Source: Gammaproteobacteria bacterium (GTDB lineage: Bacteria; Pseudomonadota; Gammaproteobacteria; HTCC5015). From it: a stretch of 64,000 bases of DNA. The DNA lies in assembly GCA_028284675.1 (NCBI GenBank), contig JANQRI010000011.1, positions 1-64,000 on the forward strand, given 5' to 3'. Made by a program: the position numbers and the translations under genes. Numbering within the stretch: the stretch's first letter is position 1; the number at the start of each line of letters is the position of its first letter. Below the pieces are notes generated by a model. It made no database searches. It was not told the origin of the DNA and was given only the letters and a program-made list of their open reading frames with translations. Below are positions 32,598 to 42,003 of the stretch, in pieces.

Positions 32598-34891
32598 GCG
32601 GCGCTGTTATCGGGTTTCAGGTCTTCTGCCGGTTCGGTAAAGTTACAGCTTTCCTGTGGGCAGATGCGTTCGGTGCCGCGGCGCTTGGTGGTTTTTATCA
32701 TGGTGATCGGCCACTGACATTCCGGACAGGCTTTGGCGACTGGAAAATTCCAGATTGCGTATTTGCAATCCGGATAGCGCGAGCATGAATAGAAAACTTT
32801 ACCGCGTCGAGAGCGGCGTTCGAGAATGGTGCCTTCCTGGCATTCCGGGCATTGTACTTTGGTGTCGGCCGGTTTTTTCAGCGGTTCGATATGTTTGCAG
32901 TCCGGATAGCTGGAGCAGCCGATGAATTTACCGTAGCGACCGCTTTTGATAATTAAATCGGCACCGCAGTCCGGGCATTTACGGTCTTCGAGAATTTCGG
33001 GTTCGTCATCCTGGTCTTCGCCGATGTTGCGTGTATAGTCGCAATCCGGGTAGCCGGTACAGCCGACGAATTTACCGCGTCGTCCGAGTTTGATTTCCAG
33101 CGGTTTTTCACATGTCGGGCATTTCTCGTCCAGGCTTTCTGACGTCACGTCTTTGCGCGACACATCGGTTTCGGTTTTGTCGACCAACCCTTTAAACGGT
33201 GACCAGAATTCTTTCATCACCGGAACCCAGTTTTTTTCACCGCGGGAGATGGCATCCAGGGTGTCTTCCAGTGCCGCGGTGAAATCATAATCGACATATT
33301 TGGTGAAGTAGTTGGTCAGAAACTTATTCACCACCTCGCCGACATCGGTCGGAATAAAGCGCTTCGCGTCCATTTCCACATATTCACGCGCCTGTAATGT
33401 GGAGATAATTGATGCATAGGTTGACGGTCTGCCGATACCGAATTCTTCCAGGCTCTTTACGAGTGATGCTTCACTGTAACGTGGCGGCGGTTCGGTGAAA
33501 TGCTGTTCCGCGCGGATATCGATTAATTTGATTTTTTCGCCTTCTTTTAACGGCGGCAGGAGTTTTTCATCGTCATCGGCTTTGCTGTCATCCTGACCTT
33601 CCTGGTATACCGCCATAAACCCCGGGTGTTTTATGGTTGAGCCGTTTGCACGGAACGTATCTTTATCAGATGCGGCCAGATCTACTGCGACGGTGTCCAT
33701 CGTGGCATGGATCATCTGGCAGGCGATCGTGCGTTTCCAGATCAGATTGTAGAGTTTGAATTGATCCGCACTCAGGTGTTTTTTGATATCGTCAGGATGG
33801 TTTACCGCGGATGTCGGGCGAACCGCCTCATGCGCTTCCTGGGCATTTTTGGATTTGGTTTTGTAGACGCGCGGCTCTTTCGGAACATTCTCTTCGCCGT
33901 AACGCTCGGCGATCAGCTCACGAATTTCAGTCAGTGCTTCCGGAGCGAGTGTAACTGAGTCGGTCCGCATATAGGTTATCAGGCCGACCGCGCCACTACC
34001 GATATCGACACCTTCATAAAGTTGCTGGGCAACACGCATTGTGCGTGATGCAGAGAAGCCGAGCTTACGTACCGCTTCCTGCTGTAATGTGGATGTGGTA
34101 AACGGCGGTGATGGGTTACGCTTGCGCTGTTTCTTTTCAATTTTTGTGACGGTCAGATTGCCGTCTGCCGAATCAAGCAAGCCGGTGCGGGTTTTGGTTG
34201 CGATTTTTTCGTCAGTGATTGTGAACTGTTTGACTTTCTCGCCACCGAGTACGCTGAGCTTTGCACCGAACTGGCGGCGGCTTTTTTTCAGGTCAGCTTC
34301 TACTGTCCAGTATTCGCGCGGTTTGAATGCGCGGATTTCCAATTCACGTTCAACAATTAGGCGTAATGCCGGGCTTTGCACACGGCCGGCAGAAAGCCCC
34401 CGGCGGATTTTTTTCCACAATAATGGCGAGAGGTTGAATCCAACCAGATAGTCCAGCGCGCGTCGGGCCTGTTGGGCATTGATCAGGTCGCCGGATAATT
34501 CGCGTGGATTTGCAATGGCATCGTTAACCGCTTTTTTGGTGATCTGGTGAAAGACCACCCGGTAGACCGGTTTTTCCACCAGTAGTTTTTCTTCATCCAG
34601 CAATTCTTTCAGATGCCAGGAAATCGCCTCGCCTTCGCGGTCGGGGTCAGTTGCGAGATAAAGTGCTTGTGCTTTGCTGATGGCTTTTTTAATTGCATCA
34701 ATATGTTTTTCGTTTTTTTCGATCGCCTGGTATTTCATCTCAAAGTTATGCTCGGTGTCGACCGCGCCTTCTTTGGGAATTAAATCACGCACATGGCCGT
34801 AGGAAGCCATGACTTCAAAGTCCTTGCCGAGGTACTTTTTGATTGTCTTCGACTTGGCGGGTGATTCAACAATAACCAGGTTCTTGCTCAT
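32594..34891 (-). CDS. DNA topoisomerase I
   Basis: A 765-residue type IA topoisomerase relaxing negative supercoils. The Toprim domain opens LVIVESPAKSKTIKKYLG; DPDREGEAIS (about residue 112) holds the metal acidic cluster, LSAGRVQSPALRLI follows, and ITYMRTDSV (about residue 315) contains the nucleophilic Tyr. From about 590 to 755 come four C-terminal zinc ribbons of the CPTC/CPDC/CPEC type. It is shorter than the E. coli enzyme, with a lysine-poor tail. First gene of the string leading to hemF. Confidence 0.97.
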   Translation of the reverse strand: MSKNLVIVESPAKSKTIKKYLGKDFEVMASYGHVRDLIPKEGAVDTEHNFEMKYQAIEKNEKHIDAIKKAISKAQALYLATDPDREGEAISWHLKELLDEEKLLVEKPVYRVVFHQITKKAVNDAIANPRELSGDLINAQQARRALDYLVGFNLSPLLWKKIRRGLSAGRVQSPALRLIVERELEIRAFKPREYWTVEADLKKSRRQFGAKLSVLGGEKVKQFTITDEKIATKTRTGLLDSADGNLTVTKIEKKQRKRNPSPPFTTSTLQQEAVRKLGFSASRTMRVAQQLYEGVDIGSGAVGLITYMRTDSVTLAPEALTEIRELIAERYGEENVPKEPRVYKTKSKNAQEAHEAVRPTSAVNHPDDIKKHLSADQFKLYNLIWKRTIACQMIHATMDTVAVDLAASDKDTFRANGSTIKHPGFMAVYQEGQDDSKADDDEKLLPPLKEGEKIKLIDIRAEQHFTEPPPRYSEASLVKSLEEFGIGRPSTYASIISTLQAREYVEMDAKRFIPTDVGEVVNKFLTNYFTKYVDYDFTAALEDTLDAISRGEKNWVPVMKEFWSPFKGLVDKTETDVSRKDVTSESLDEKCPTCEKPLEIKLGRRGKFVGCTGYPDCDYTRNIGEDQDDEPEILEDRKCPDCGADLIIKSGRYGKFIGCSSYPDCKHIEPLKKPADTKVQCPECQEGTILERRSRRGKVFYSCSRYPDCKYAIWNFPVAKACPECQWPITMIKTTKRRGTERICPQESCNFTEPAEDLKPDNSAA

Positions 34892-35050
34892 AGTGTTTTA
34901 CAATTCCGTTAATACAGTGATCCGGCTCGGTCTTTTATTAATTGCACAAAATGCCGGGTTCAGGCAAATAAAAATTTAACCCCAGGCTCGAAAAATGTCG
35001 GCCAATCCGCAAAAAACAAAAGTGTTTTGCCGATAATTGGCTGTTTTTGG

Positions 35051-36157
35051 CTATTTTACCCGGTTGTAGCAACCGCCCGGTTCGGTCCTGATATATCCTT
35101 TCAATTCCAGGATCAGCAGCATCGATGCGACTTCCTGGGCCGATAAACCACTGCGTTCGACAATATGGTCGACCGATAGCGGCGCATAATCAATCACATT
35201 CAGCAGGTCCTGATATTCACGATCCAGCGTGCTGCCGGTTGATTCGGGCTGCGGCTGTATTGCGTCATCGGCGATCAGCCCGTGCAGTTGGGGTGCCAGT
35301 TCTTCGAGAATATCCTGCACGGACTCAACCAGTTTGGCGCCGCTTTTAAGCAGCTGATGACAGCCACGCGCCAATGGATTGTGAATGGAACCGGGTATTG
35401 CAAAGACTTCCCGTGCCTGTTCCGAGGCGAGTCTGGCGGAGATTAGTGAACCGCTACGTAGCGCGGCTTCAACCACCAGTGTTCCCAGACTCAGGCCGCT
35501 GATGATCCGGTTGCGGCGTGGAAACAGCCGGGGCAGTGCGCGCGTGCCGAGCGGCATTTCGGTTATCAGCGCGCCTTGTTGCAGGATTTGTTCTGCAAGC
35601 CTGGTGTTGCCGGACGGATAGATATGGTCAGCTCCGGTGGCCATTACCGCGATTGTCGGTGCGGATGCCGCTAATGCACCCCGGTGTGCGGCTGAATCAA
35701 TACCGGTCGCAAGACCACTGGTAATCAATAGCCCGGCTTTGCTCAGATGTTCTGCAAATCGATAGGCCGTTTCCTGCCCGCCATGTGTTGGGTTACGGCT
35801 GCCGACAATGGCCAGTTGCGGTTCTGAGAGCAGTTGCTTATTGCCGCGGATATACAATACGCAGGGTGGGTCGGAGATGTTTTTGAGTAATGACGGATAA
35901 TCGTTATCACTGAATGTGACAATATGATGGCCGGGTTGCTCGGCCCAGCGCAGTTCGGCTTCGATGGATTCACCCGGCTCGGTTTGCGTCAGGAATTCGA
36001 TGGCTTGTTCCGGGGCGCCGGCTGCGAGCAAAGCCGATTGGCCGGCGTCGCAGGTTTTACCCGCGTTGCCAAATTGCTTCAGTAATTTCTGTACCCCGGC
36101 CGGACCCAGGCCGGGTGCATGATGCAATTTCAGCCAGTGTATCAGTGGCCCGGTCAT
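35051..36157 (-). CDS. DNA processing protein DprA
   Basis: A 368-residue protein that loads RecA onto incoming single-stranded DNA during transformation. HHAPGLGPAGVQKLLKQFG is the N-terminal helical part, LAIVGSRNPTHGGQETA and ITSGLATGIDSAAHRGAL (about residues 113-160) the Rossmann core, and the last 60 residues a winged helix ending in GYIRTEPGG. It follows the LysM gene on the same strand, as in Pseudomonas. Confidence 0.95.
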   Translation of the reverse strand: MTGPLIHWLKLHHAPGLGPAGVQKLLKQFGNAGKTCDAGQSALLAAGAPEQAIEFLTQTEPGESIEAELRWAEQPGHHIVTFSDNDYPSLLKNISDPPCVLYIRGNKQLLSEPQLAIVGSRNPTHGGQETAYRFAEHLSKAGLLITSGLATGIDSAAHRGALAASAPTIAVMATGADHIYPSGNTRLAEQILQQGALITEMPLGTRALPRLFPRRNRIISGLSLGTLVVEAALRSGSLISARLASEQAREVFAIPGSIHNPLARGCHQLLKSGAKLVESVQDILEELAPQLHGLIADDAIQPQPESTGSTLDREYQDLLNVIDYAPLSVDHIVERSGLSAQEVASMLLILELKGYIRTEPGGCYNRVK

Positions 36158-36188
36158 TATCGGGTTGTGGCCGGCTGAACCCGGCTCT

Positions 36189-37427
36189 TTAATCGGATAA
36201 TATCGGCGCCGGTGTTGGGTTGCGCACTATGTCGTTCACATGCACTGTGCGGGTGGAATCCATAATCAGGCCATAGCTGACCTTGTCAAATACCCTGAAT
36301 ATCATCAATAAGCCGGCTCTGGCGTCAGGCAGTTTGACTTTATTGAAGCCTTTGCGTGCGAAAGGGTCGCGAACCTCGGCGCCGGCCTGATCAATAGCCA
36401 GTACGGTGCCGACTTCCACACCCTGTTGCTCGCCCAGGTTCAGCACGACGACCTGGCGCTGCGCACTGTGCGAAATCGCATCGACCAGCGCGATAATCTG
36501 GCCGTTGATTGTGGTTTCGGGTGCTTTGGGCAGGAAGTTGTAACTGATTCTGCCTTTTTCGGCCGGTAATATCCGGTCTCCATTCAGGGTTTCGCGTATG
36601 CTGCGGGTTAATATCATGGTTGCCGGGTCGCCGGCATTAACGAGCTTGGCTTCGCTGACCAGGGTTGTTTCGTATCCGAGAACCCGGTTGGTTTTGGGGT
36701 CTCTGAATACCCGGCCAGGGCGAAAAATATTGTAGCGTACGTCTTCTGCATTCTCTAAGTTACGTGCATACACGGTGTTGCCGGTTGCGCTGACTAAATG
36801 CTGATCCAGGCTGCTGATAATATAAGGTGCCGCTTCAAGTTCTTCTTTGGTCACGATGCGCGGCTGGATCAGGAAGGGTTCGATCGCACTGACCGGGATT
36901 GTCGGTATCGCTTTGGCCAGGCTTTCCTCACGGATTTTCGGCGACAGTTTAATGGTTTTGATACCGCCCGGAACACTGGGTTGAATCACCCGGGTAACCC
37001 CATCGTCACGGGACAGCCGCAACTGCGGCTTACCGTCAACGTAGACCAATGTCAGTATATCGCCGGGATAAATAAGATGCGGGTTGTCGATCTGCGGGTT
37101 GAAATACCAGATTTCGGGCCACAGCCAGGGATCGCGTAAGAACAAACTGGAAATATCCCACAAAGTATCGCCTTTTTTAACGGTGTAGCTGCTGGGGACA
37201 TCTTCACGCAATGCCACTCTGACCGGCGGGCGCTCCGGTGGGGCGGTGGCTGCCGGTGCCTGAACGACCGGTTCCTCAAACTGCGTAGGGGCCTCGTCTT
37301 CTGCGTCCTCGAACCCGTAGTCGTCCGTTTCTTTGACGTTTTTGCCGGAACAGGCGCAGAGGAAAATAGCGAAAATCGTGCAATACCAGCGGAGTCCAGT
37401 GAGTTTTACCAGTTTATGCATTTCCAA
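36189..37427 (-). CDS. LysM-domain lipoprotein
   Basis: A 412-residue envelope protein. An N-terminal lipoprotein signal (FAIFLCACSG, lipid site near residue 25) is followed by an acidic/proline-rich linker, then LysM at about residues 80-130 (SYTVKKGDTLWDISSLFLRDP through IYPGDILTL), which binds peptidoglycan glycan strands. The long C-terminal part is conserved in the LysM gene next to dprA in Pseudomonas. It is divergent from def with a 135-base gap. Confidence 0.88.
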   Translation of the reverse strand: MEMHKLVKLTGLRWYCTIFAIFLCACSGKNVKETDDYGFEDAEDEAPTQFEEPVVQAPAATAPPERPPVRVALREDVPSSYTVKKGDTLWDISSLFLRDPWLWPEIWYFNPQIDNPHLIYPGDILTLVYVDGKPQLRLSRDDGVTRVIQPSVPGGIKTIKLSPKIREESLAKAIPTIPVSAIEPFLIQPRIVTKEELEAAPYIISSLDQHLVSATGNTVYARNLENAEDVRYNIFRPGRVFRDPKTNRVLGYETTLVSEAKLVNAGDPATMILTRSIRETLNGDRILPAEKGRISYNFLPKAPETTINGQIIALVDAISHSAQRQVVVLNLGEQQGVEVGTVLAIDQAGAEVRDPFARKGFNKVKLPDARAGLLMIFRVFDKVSYGLIMDSTRTVHVNDIVRNPTPAPILSD

Positions 37428-37562
37428 CCCTCATGCGTTTTTCGAGAACAGAAGCTATCATCTGTGGTCAAACTAATTTGTTAATTTTCAGGCTTTTTGC
37501 GAAAATAATCCATCGCATCATACTTTTAGCAGACATATTTGTAAAATTACACGAGCAGATTT

Positions 37563-38117
37563 ATGGCAGTTCTCGATATTTTATGTTTCCCGGATAAACG
37601 TCTTCGGCAGATCTGTGAGCCGGTTGAGGAAGTCACGGATGAAATTCGTCAATTAGTTGACGATATGTTTGAGACGATGTACGCATCGTCCGGCATTGGT
37701 TTGGCTGCAATCCAGGTGAACGTCCATAAGCGGATAATTGTGGTGGACGTCTCAGAGGACCGTTCGGACCCGATTTGTCTGATCAATCCGGAGATTGTCG
37801 AGACTGAAGATAAAGTGGAAAGTGAGGAGGGGTGTTTATCCGTACCCGGGTTTTACGAGATGGTTGAGAGGGCCGGGCGTATTAAGGTCAAGGCACTGGA
37901 TTATCATGGCAAACCCCTGGAACTGGAGGCGGACGGGCGTTTTTCGGTTTGTATACAGCATGAAATTGACCATTTGAACGGTAACCTGTTTGTCGATTAC
38001 CTTTCCACGCTGAAGCGACAACGTATCCAGAAAAAACTTGAAAAAACCCAACGCCGGGGGCGGCCGGTAAGACGATTTGGGGCCTCCAAACCGGACCCGG
38101 ATCATGCCAGCCCCTAA
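37563..38117 (+). CDS. Peptide deformylase
   Basis: A 184-residue metalloenzyme removing the formyl group from new proteins. The three motifs are GIGLAAIQV (about residue 44), EEGCLSVPGF (about residue 90, metal Cys) and QHEIDHLNGNLF (about residue 132, metal His pair). The basic C-terminal tail (KKLEKTQRRGRPVRRFG) may touch the ribosome, as in E. coli. First of def-fmt-rsmB-trkA. Confidence 0.97.
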   Translation: MAVLDILCFPDKRLRQICEPVEEVTDEIRQLVDDMFETMYASSGIGLAAIQVNVHKRIIVVDVSEDRSDPICLINPEIVETEDKVESEEGCLSVPGFYEMVERAGRIKVKALDYHGKPLELEADGRFSVCIQHEIDHLNGNLFVDYLSTLKRQRIQKKLEKTQRRGRPVRRFGASKPDPDHASP

Positions 38118-38160
38118 ACCGGGCCATTCCGCCTGACGTACTGAATAAATTTTATCTCCG

Positions 38161-39111
38161 ATGATTTCGGCTAACAGACTTGTATATGCCGGTACCCCTG
38201 ATTTTGCGGTGCCCGCTTTACAGATGTTGCTGGAGTCCGGCTACAACGTGGTGGCGGTTTATACGCAACCCGACCGACCGGCCGGGCGGGGGCGCAGGTT
38301 GGCGTCGAGCCCGGTTAAGCAGCTGGTTGAGAAAATGGAGCATGGGTCCATACCGGCTATCGAGCAGCCGGATTCCCTTAAATCACCGGAAGCACAGCAG
38401 CATCTTGCTTCCTATGCGCCGGATCTAATGATTGTTGCTGCGTATGGCCTGATTTTACCGGCGCCGGTGCTGTCTATACCGCGGCTGGGTTGTGTCAATC
38501 TTCATGCTTCATTATTGCCTCGCTGGCGCGGTGCGGCGCCGATCCAGCGGGCGATACTGGCCGGTGACCGTCAAACCGGTATCACTTTAATGCAAATGGA
38601 TAAAGGGCTGGATACCGGGGATATGCTTGCGACGCAGGTTTTGGACATTGATCCGGAACAGAATGCACAAGTGCTGCATGACCGGCTTGCCGAAACCGGG
38701 GCGGATCTGCTGAAAAAAAATCTGCCGGCGTTGCTGGCCGGGCAGTTACCGGTGGTTCCACAGGCTGAACAAGACGCAACATACGCACAAAAACTCGATA
38801 AAAAAGAAGCATGGCTGGACTGGCACAAGCCCGCCGTGGATTTGCTGCGTCAGGTGCTGGCATTTAATCCCTGGCCGGTCGCGCAATGCCGTTGGGGGGA
38901 TAAAGTGATGAGGGTATGGCAGGCCGCGCTACTTAAGGATGTGCCGTCGGCTGAGCCAGGCCAGGTTCTGGCTGCCGGCCGGGATGGTATTGATGTTGCG
39001 ACCGGCAGCGGCGGGCTGCGTATACAGCAGTTGCAATTGCCGGGCGGTAAAGTGCTCAATGCAGCGGACTTTGTGAATGCGAATGATTTAACAGGCTGTC
39101 GTCTCGGATGA
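38161..39111 (+). CDS. Methionyl-tRNA formyltransferase
   Basis: A 316-residue enzyme that formylates initiator Met-tRNA, the partner of def just upstream. VYAGTPDFAVPALQ opens the Rossmann domain; VNLHASLLPRWRGAAPIQRA and DTGDML near residues 108-155 are the formyl-folate signature. The C-terminal OB-like domain (about 205-316) binds the tRNA. Its stop overlaps the rsmB start by 4 bases. Confidence 0.97.
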   Translation: MISANRLVYAGTPDFAVPALQMLLESGYNVVAVYTQPDRPAGRGRRLASSPVKQLVEKMEHGSIPAIEQPDSLKSPEAQQHLASYAPDLMIVAAYGLILPAPVLSIPRLGCVNLHASLLPRWRGAAPIQRAILAGDRQTGITLMQMDKGLDTGDMLATQVLDIDPEQNAQVLHDRLAETGADLLKKNLPALLAGQLPVVPQAEQDATYAQKLDKKEAWLDWHKPAVDLLRQVLAFNPWPVAQCRWGDKVMRVWQAALLKDVPSAEPGQVLAAGRDGIDVATGSGGLRIQQLQLPGGKVLNAADFVNANDLTGCRLG

Positions 39112-40448
39112 CCGCAAAAACCGCAGCCGGGGCGGCTTTAAATCCGAGGCTGGTTGCAGCGCAGGTGATATGCGCTGTTCTAAAGGGCAAATCTCTAAAC
39201 ACAGCACTCAGCGATACGGTGAAACAGCGTTTATCGTCCCGTGATCGCGCGTTTGTGCAGGCTTTATGTTTCGGTGTATTGCGTTGGTATTTTCGGTTGC
39301 ATGCTTTTTTGGGGTTGTTGCTGGAACGGCCGTTGCGGCAGCGCGATGAGGATTTGCGGGTTCTTATCATTATCGGTTTGTATCAGCTTCATGATCAACG
39401 TGCGCCGGATTATGCGGTGGTCGATGAGTCGGTAAATGCGGCTGAACAGCTTGGCAAACTGTGGGCTAAAAAGCTGGTTAATGCGGTGTTACGAAATTTT
39501 ATTCGTCGTCGTGATGCGTTGTCGGCAGAGCTGATGGACACACAAAGCGCGAAATATGCAAGCCCTGACTGGATTATTCAGCGTGTTGCACAGGATTGGC
39601 CTTCGCATTGGGAGTCTTTGCTGAATGCAAACAACACTCAGGCGCCGATGACGTTGCGCGTTAATACCGGCGTGATCAGCCGTGAAGCGTATTTAGAGCA
39701 GTTGTTAAATGCCGGTTTGCAGGCACAGCCGGTAACCGGTTCCGCTACGGCTTTGCAGTTACAGGCGCCTTGTGATGTGGCGATATTGCCGGGGTTTGAT
39801 CAGGGCTTGGTTTCAGTACAGGATGCCGCAGCCCAATATGCTGCCGCTCTGTTGGACCCGCAACCCTGGGATTATGTGCTGGATGCCTGTGCGGCGCCGG
39901 GTGGTAAGTCCTTGCATTTGTTGCAGCACCAGCCGTTATTGGGCGAACTGGTTGCATTGGAAATTGATTCGCAGCGTGGGAAGCTGATCGAACAGAATCT
40001 ATACCGTGCCGGTGTGGATTTAAATAAGGTTTCACTGCAGGCTGTAGATGCCGCAGATGTTGATCAATGGTGGAGCGGTAAGCTGTTTCAACGTATTTTA
40101 TTGGATGCGCCTTGTTCAGCTTCCGGGGTGATTCGCCGGCACCCGGATATTAAAATACTCAAAAGGGAAGCGGATATTTCTGCACTGCTTGATATGCAAA
40201 TGACATTATTAGCAGCGCTTTGGCCCACTTTAGCGCCGGGCGGCATGTTGTTGTATTGCACCTGCTCGGTGTTTGCGGCTGAAAACACTGAGCCGGTCGC
40301 GCGCTTTCTGCAACACACCCAAGATGCCCGTTCAGTTTCCCTGGATCTGCCGGTCGCGGAAAAGTCAGGTGATGGCTATCAGGTTTTGACCGGGGTGAAT
40401 GACATGGATGGGTTTTTTTATGCGGGTTTGCAAAAAACCCTGTGTTAA
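39108..40448 (+). CDS. 16S rRNA (cytosine-967-C5)-methyltransferase RsmB
   Basis: A 446-residue enzyme. An N-terminal NusB-like RNA-binding domain (residues 1-140) precedes the catalytic half: VLDACAAPGGKSLHLLQ (motif I, about residue 260), LLDAPCSASGVIRRHPDIK (catalytic motif IV Cys, about 330) and LLYCTCSVFAAENTE (motif VI Cys, about 380). It modifies C967 of 16S rRNA. Translationally coupled to fmt by an ATGA overlap. Confidence 0.96.
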   Translation: MTAKTAAGAALNPRLVAAQVICAVLKGKSLNTALSDTVKQRLSSRDRAFVQALCFGVLRWYFRLHAFLGLLLERPLRQRDEDLRVLIIIGLYQLHDQRAPDYAVVDESVNAAEQLGKLWAKKLVNAVLRNFIRRRDALSAELMDTQSAKYASPDWIIQRVAQDWPSHWESLLNANNTQAPMTLRVNTGVISREAYLEQLLNAGLQAQPVTGSATALQLQAPCDVAILPGFDQGLVSVQDAAAQYAAALLDPQPWDYVLDACAAPGGKSLHLLQHQPLLGELVALEIDSQRGKLIEQNLYRAGVDLNKVSLQAVDAADVDQWWSGKLFQRILLDAPCSASGVIRRHPDIKILKREADISALLDMQMTLLAALWPTLAPGGMLLYCTCSVFAAENTEPVARFLQHTQDARSVSLDLPVAEKSGDGYQVLTGVNDMDGFFYAGLQKTLC

Positions 40449-40553
40449 AGCAGTGCGTTGTAGGGCGTAGGCGTTATAATGCCGTTGGGTGTAATGGATA
40501 CAATAAACGTGATCAAACGGTGTGAACGAGTCCTTAACGCGGCTTAAAAACAA

Positions 40554-41927
40554 ATGAAAATAGTTATTCTGGGCGCCGGTGCAGTCGGGACTTCGATTGC
40601 GAATATATTATCAGGTGAAGGTAGCGATGTTACCGTGGTGGATATTGACGGTTATCGCTTGCGTGAGTTGCAGGATCGCCTGGATATCAAAACGGTTTTA
40701 GGCATGGGTTCGCACCCGACAGTGCTGCGTCAGGCAGGTGCCGAGGATGCGGATATGCTGATCGCGGTCACCTCCAGTGATGAGACCAATATGGTTGCCT
40801 GTCAGGTTGCCTATACATTATTTCGCGTGCCGACCAAAATCGCCCGTGTCCGGGCTTCGCAATACCAGTCTGAGCCGCAGTTGTTCGATCGCCTTGCGAC
40901 ACCTATCGATGTGCTGATCAGCCCTGAGCAGATTCTGACCAACCACATTGAAAGGTTAATTGAGTTTCAGGGGGCATTACAGGTACTGGATTTTGCCAAC
41001 GGCAAGCTGCAGCTGGTTGCGGTAAAAACGTATCCGGGGGCTCCGCTGGTCGGGCACAAGCTGCGGACCTTAAAGCAGCATATGCCCGGTATCCGAACCA
41101 AGGTGGTGGCGATTTACCGGCAGGGTAAGGTCATTATGCCGACCGGTGATACGGTGGTTGGGGTTGATGATAATGTTTTTTTTCTGGCAAGCAAGAAGGA
41201 TATTAAGGCGGTACTCAGCGAGATGCGGCAGCTGGATAAACCCGTGAAGCGTGTGATGCTGGCCGGTGGCGGTAATATCGGTGCGCGTTTGGCCAAAACG
41301 CTGGAATGCAATTACCAGGTCAAGTTGATTGAGCATAATAAGGACCGCATTAAATATCTCTCTGAGCGTTTGAATAAGACCATTGTGCTGCATGGCGATG
41401 TGGCCGATGAAGAGCTTCTCCACGAAGAGAACGTGGATAAAATGGATGTGTTTTGTGCGGTTACGAATAACGACGAGGCGAATATTTTGTCGGCGATGCT
41501 TGCCAAACGCATGGGTGCCAACAAAGTGATGTGTATTATAAATCGTCTGGCCTATGTTGATCTGATTGAGGGCGGTGATATTGATGTGGTGATTTCACCC
41601 CGGCAGGCAACTATTGGTGCTTTGCTGGCGCATGTACGCCGCGGTGATGTGGTTGCAGCGCATTCTCTGCGTCATGGTGCGGCTGAAGCGATAGAAGCGG
41701 TTGCGCATGGTGATGAGAAAACCTCCAAAGTGGTTGGCCGTGTGGTCGATGAGCTGGAATTGCCGGCACAGAGCAATATTGGTGCGGTAGTTCGTGGTGA
41801 TCAGGTTTTTATTCTTGAGAAAGATGTGGTTATCCAGCCTGAAGATCATGTCATTATGTTTCTTGCAGACAAGCAATGTATGCGTGAGGTGGAAAGCCTG
41901 TTTCAGGTTGATGTTGGTTTTATTTAG
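40554..41927 (+). CDS. Trk potassium uptake regulator TrkA
   Basis: A 457-residue peripheral membrane protein with two repeats, each a Rossmann RCK-N domain and an RCK-C domain. The first starts KIVILGAGAVGTSIANIL, the second MLAGGGNIGARLAKTLE (about residue 235). It binds NAD(H)/ATP and gates the TrkH channel encoded 76 bases downstream. Confidence 0.96.
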   Translation: MKIVILGAGAVGTSIANILSGEGSDVTVVDIDGYRLRELQDRLDIKTVLGMGSHPTVLRQAGAEDADMLIAVTSSDETNMVACQVAYTLFRVPTKIARVRASQYQSEPQLFDRLATPIDVLISPEQILTNHIERLIEFQGALQVLDFANGKLQLVAVKTYPGAPLVGHKLRTLKQHMPGIRTKVVAIYRQGKVIMPTGDTVVGVDDNVFFLASKKDIKAVLSEMRQLDKPVKRVMLAGGGNIGARLAKTLECNYQVKLIEHNKDRIKYLSERLNKTIVLHGDVADEELLHEENVDKMDVFCAVTNNDEANILSAMLAKRMGANKVMCIINRLAYVDLIEGGDIDVVISPRQATIGALLAHVRRGDVVAAHSLRHGAAEAIEAVAHGDEKTSKVVGRVVDELELPAQSNIGAVVRGDQVFILEKDVVIQPEDHVIMFLADKQCMREVESLFQVDVGFI

Positions 41928-42003
41928 ACGGCTGTTATGTTGGGGTTTTCGGCAGGCTTCTTTGGGTCGGACTGTCGGTTCGGATTGATATCGGGGATCG
42001 GTT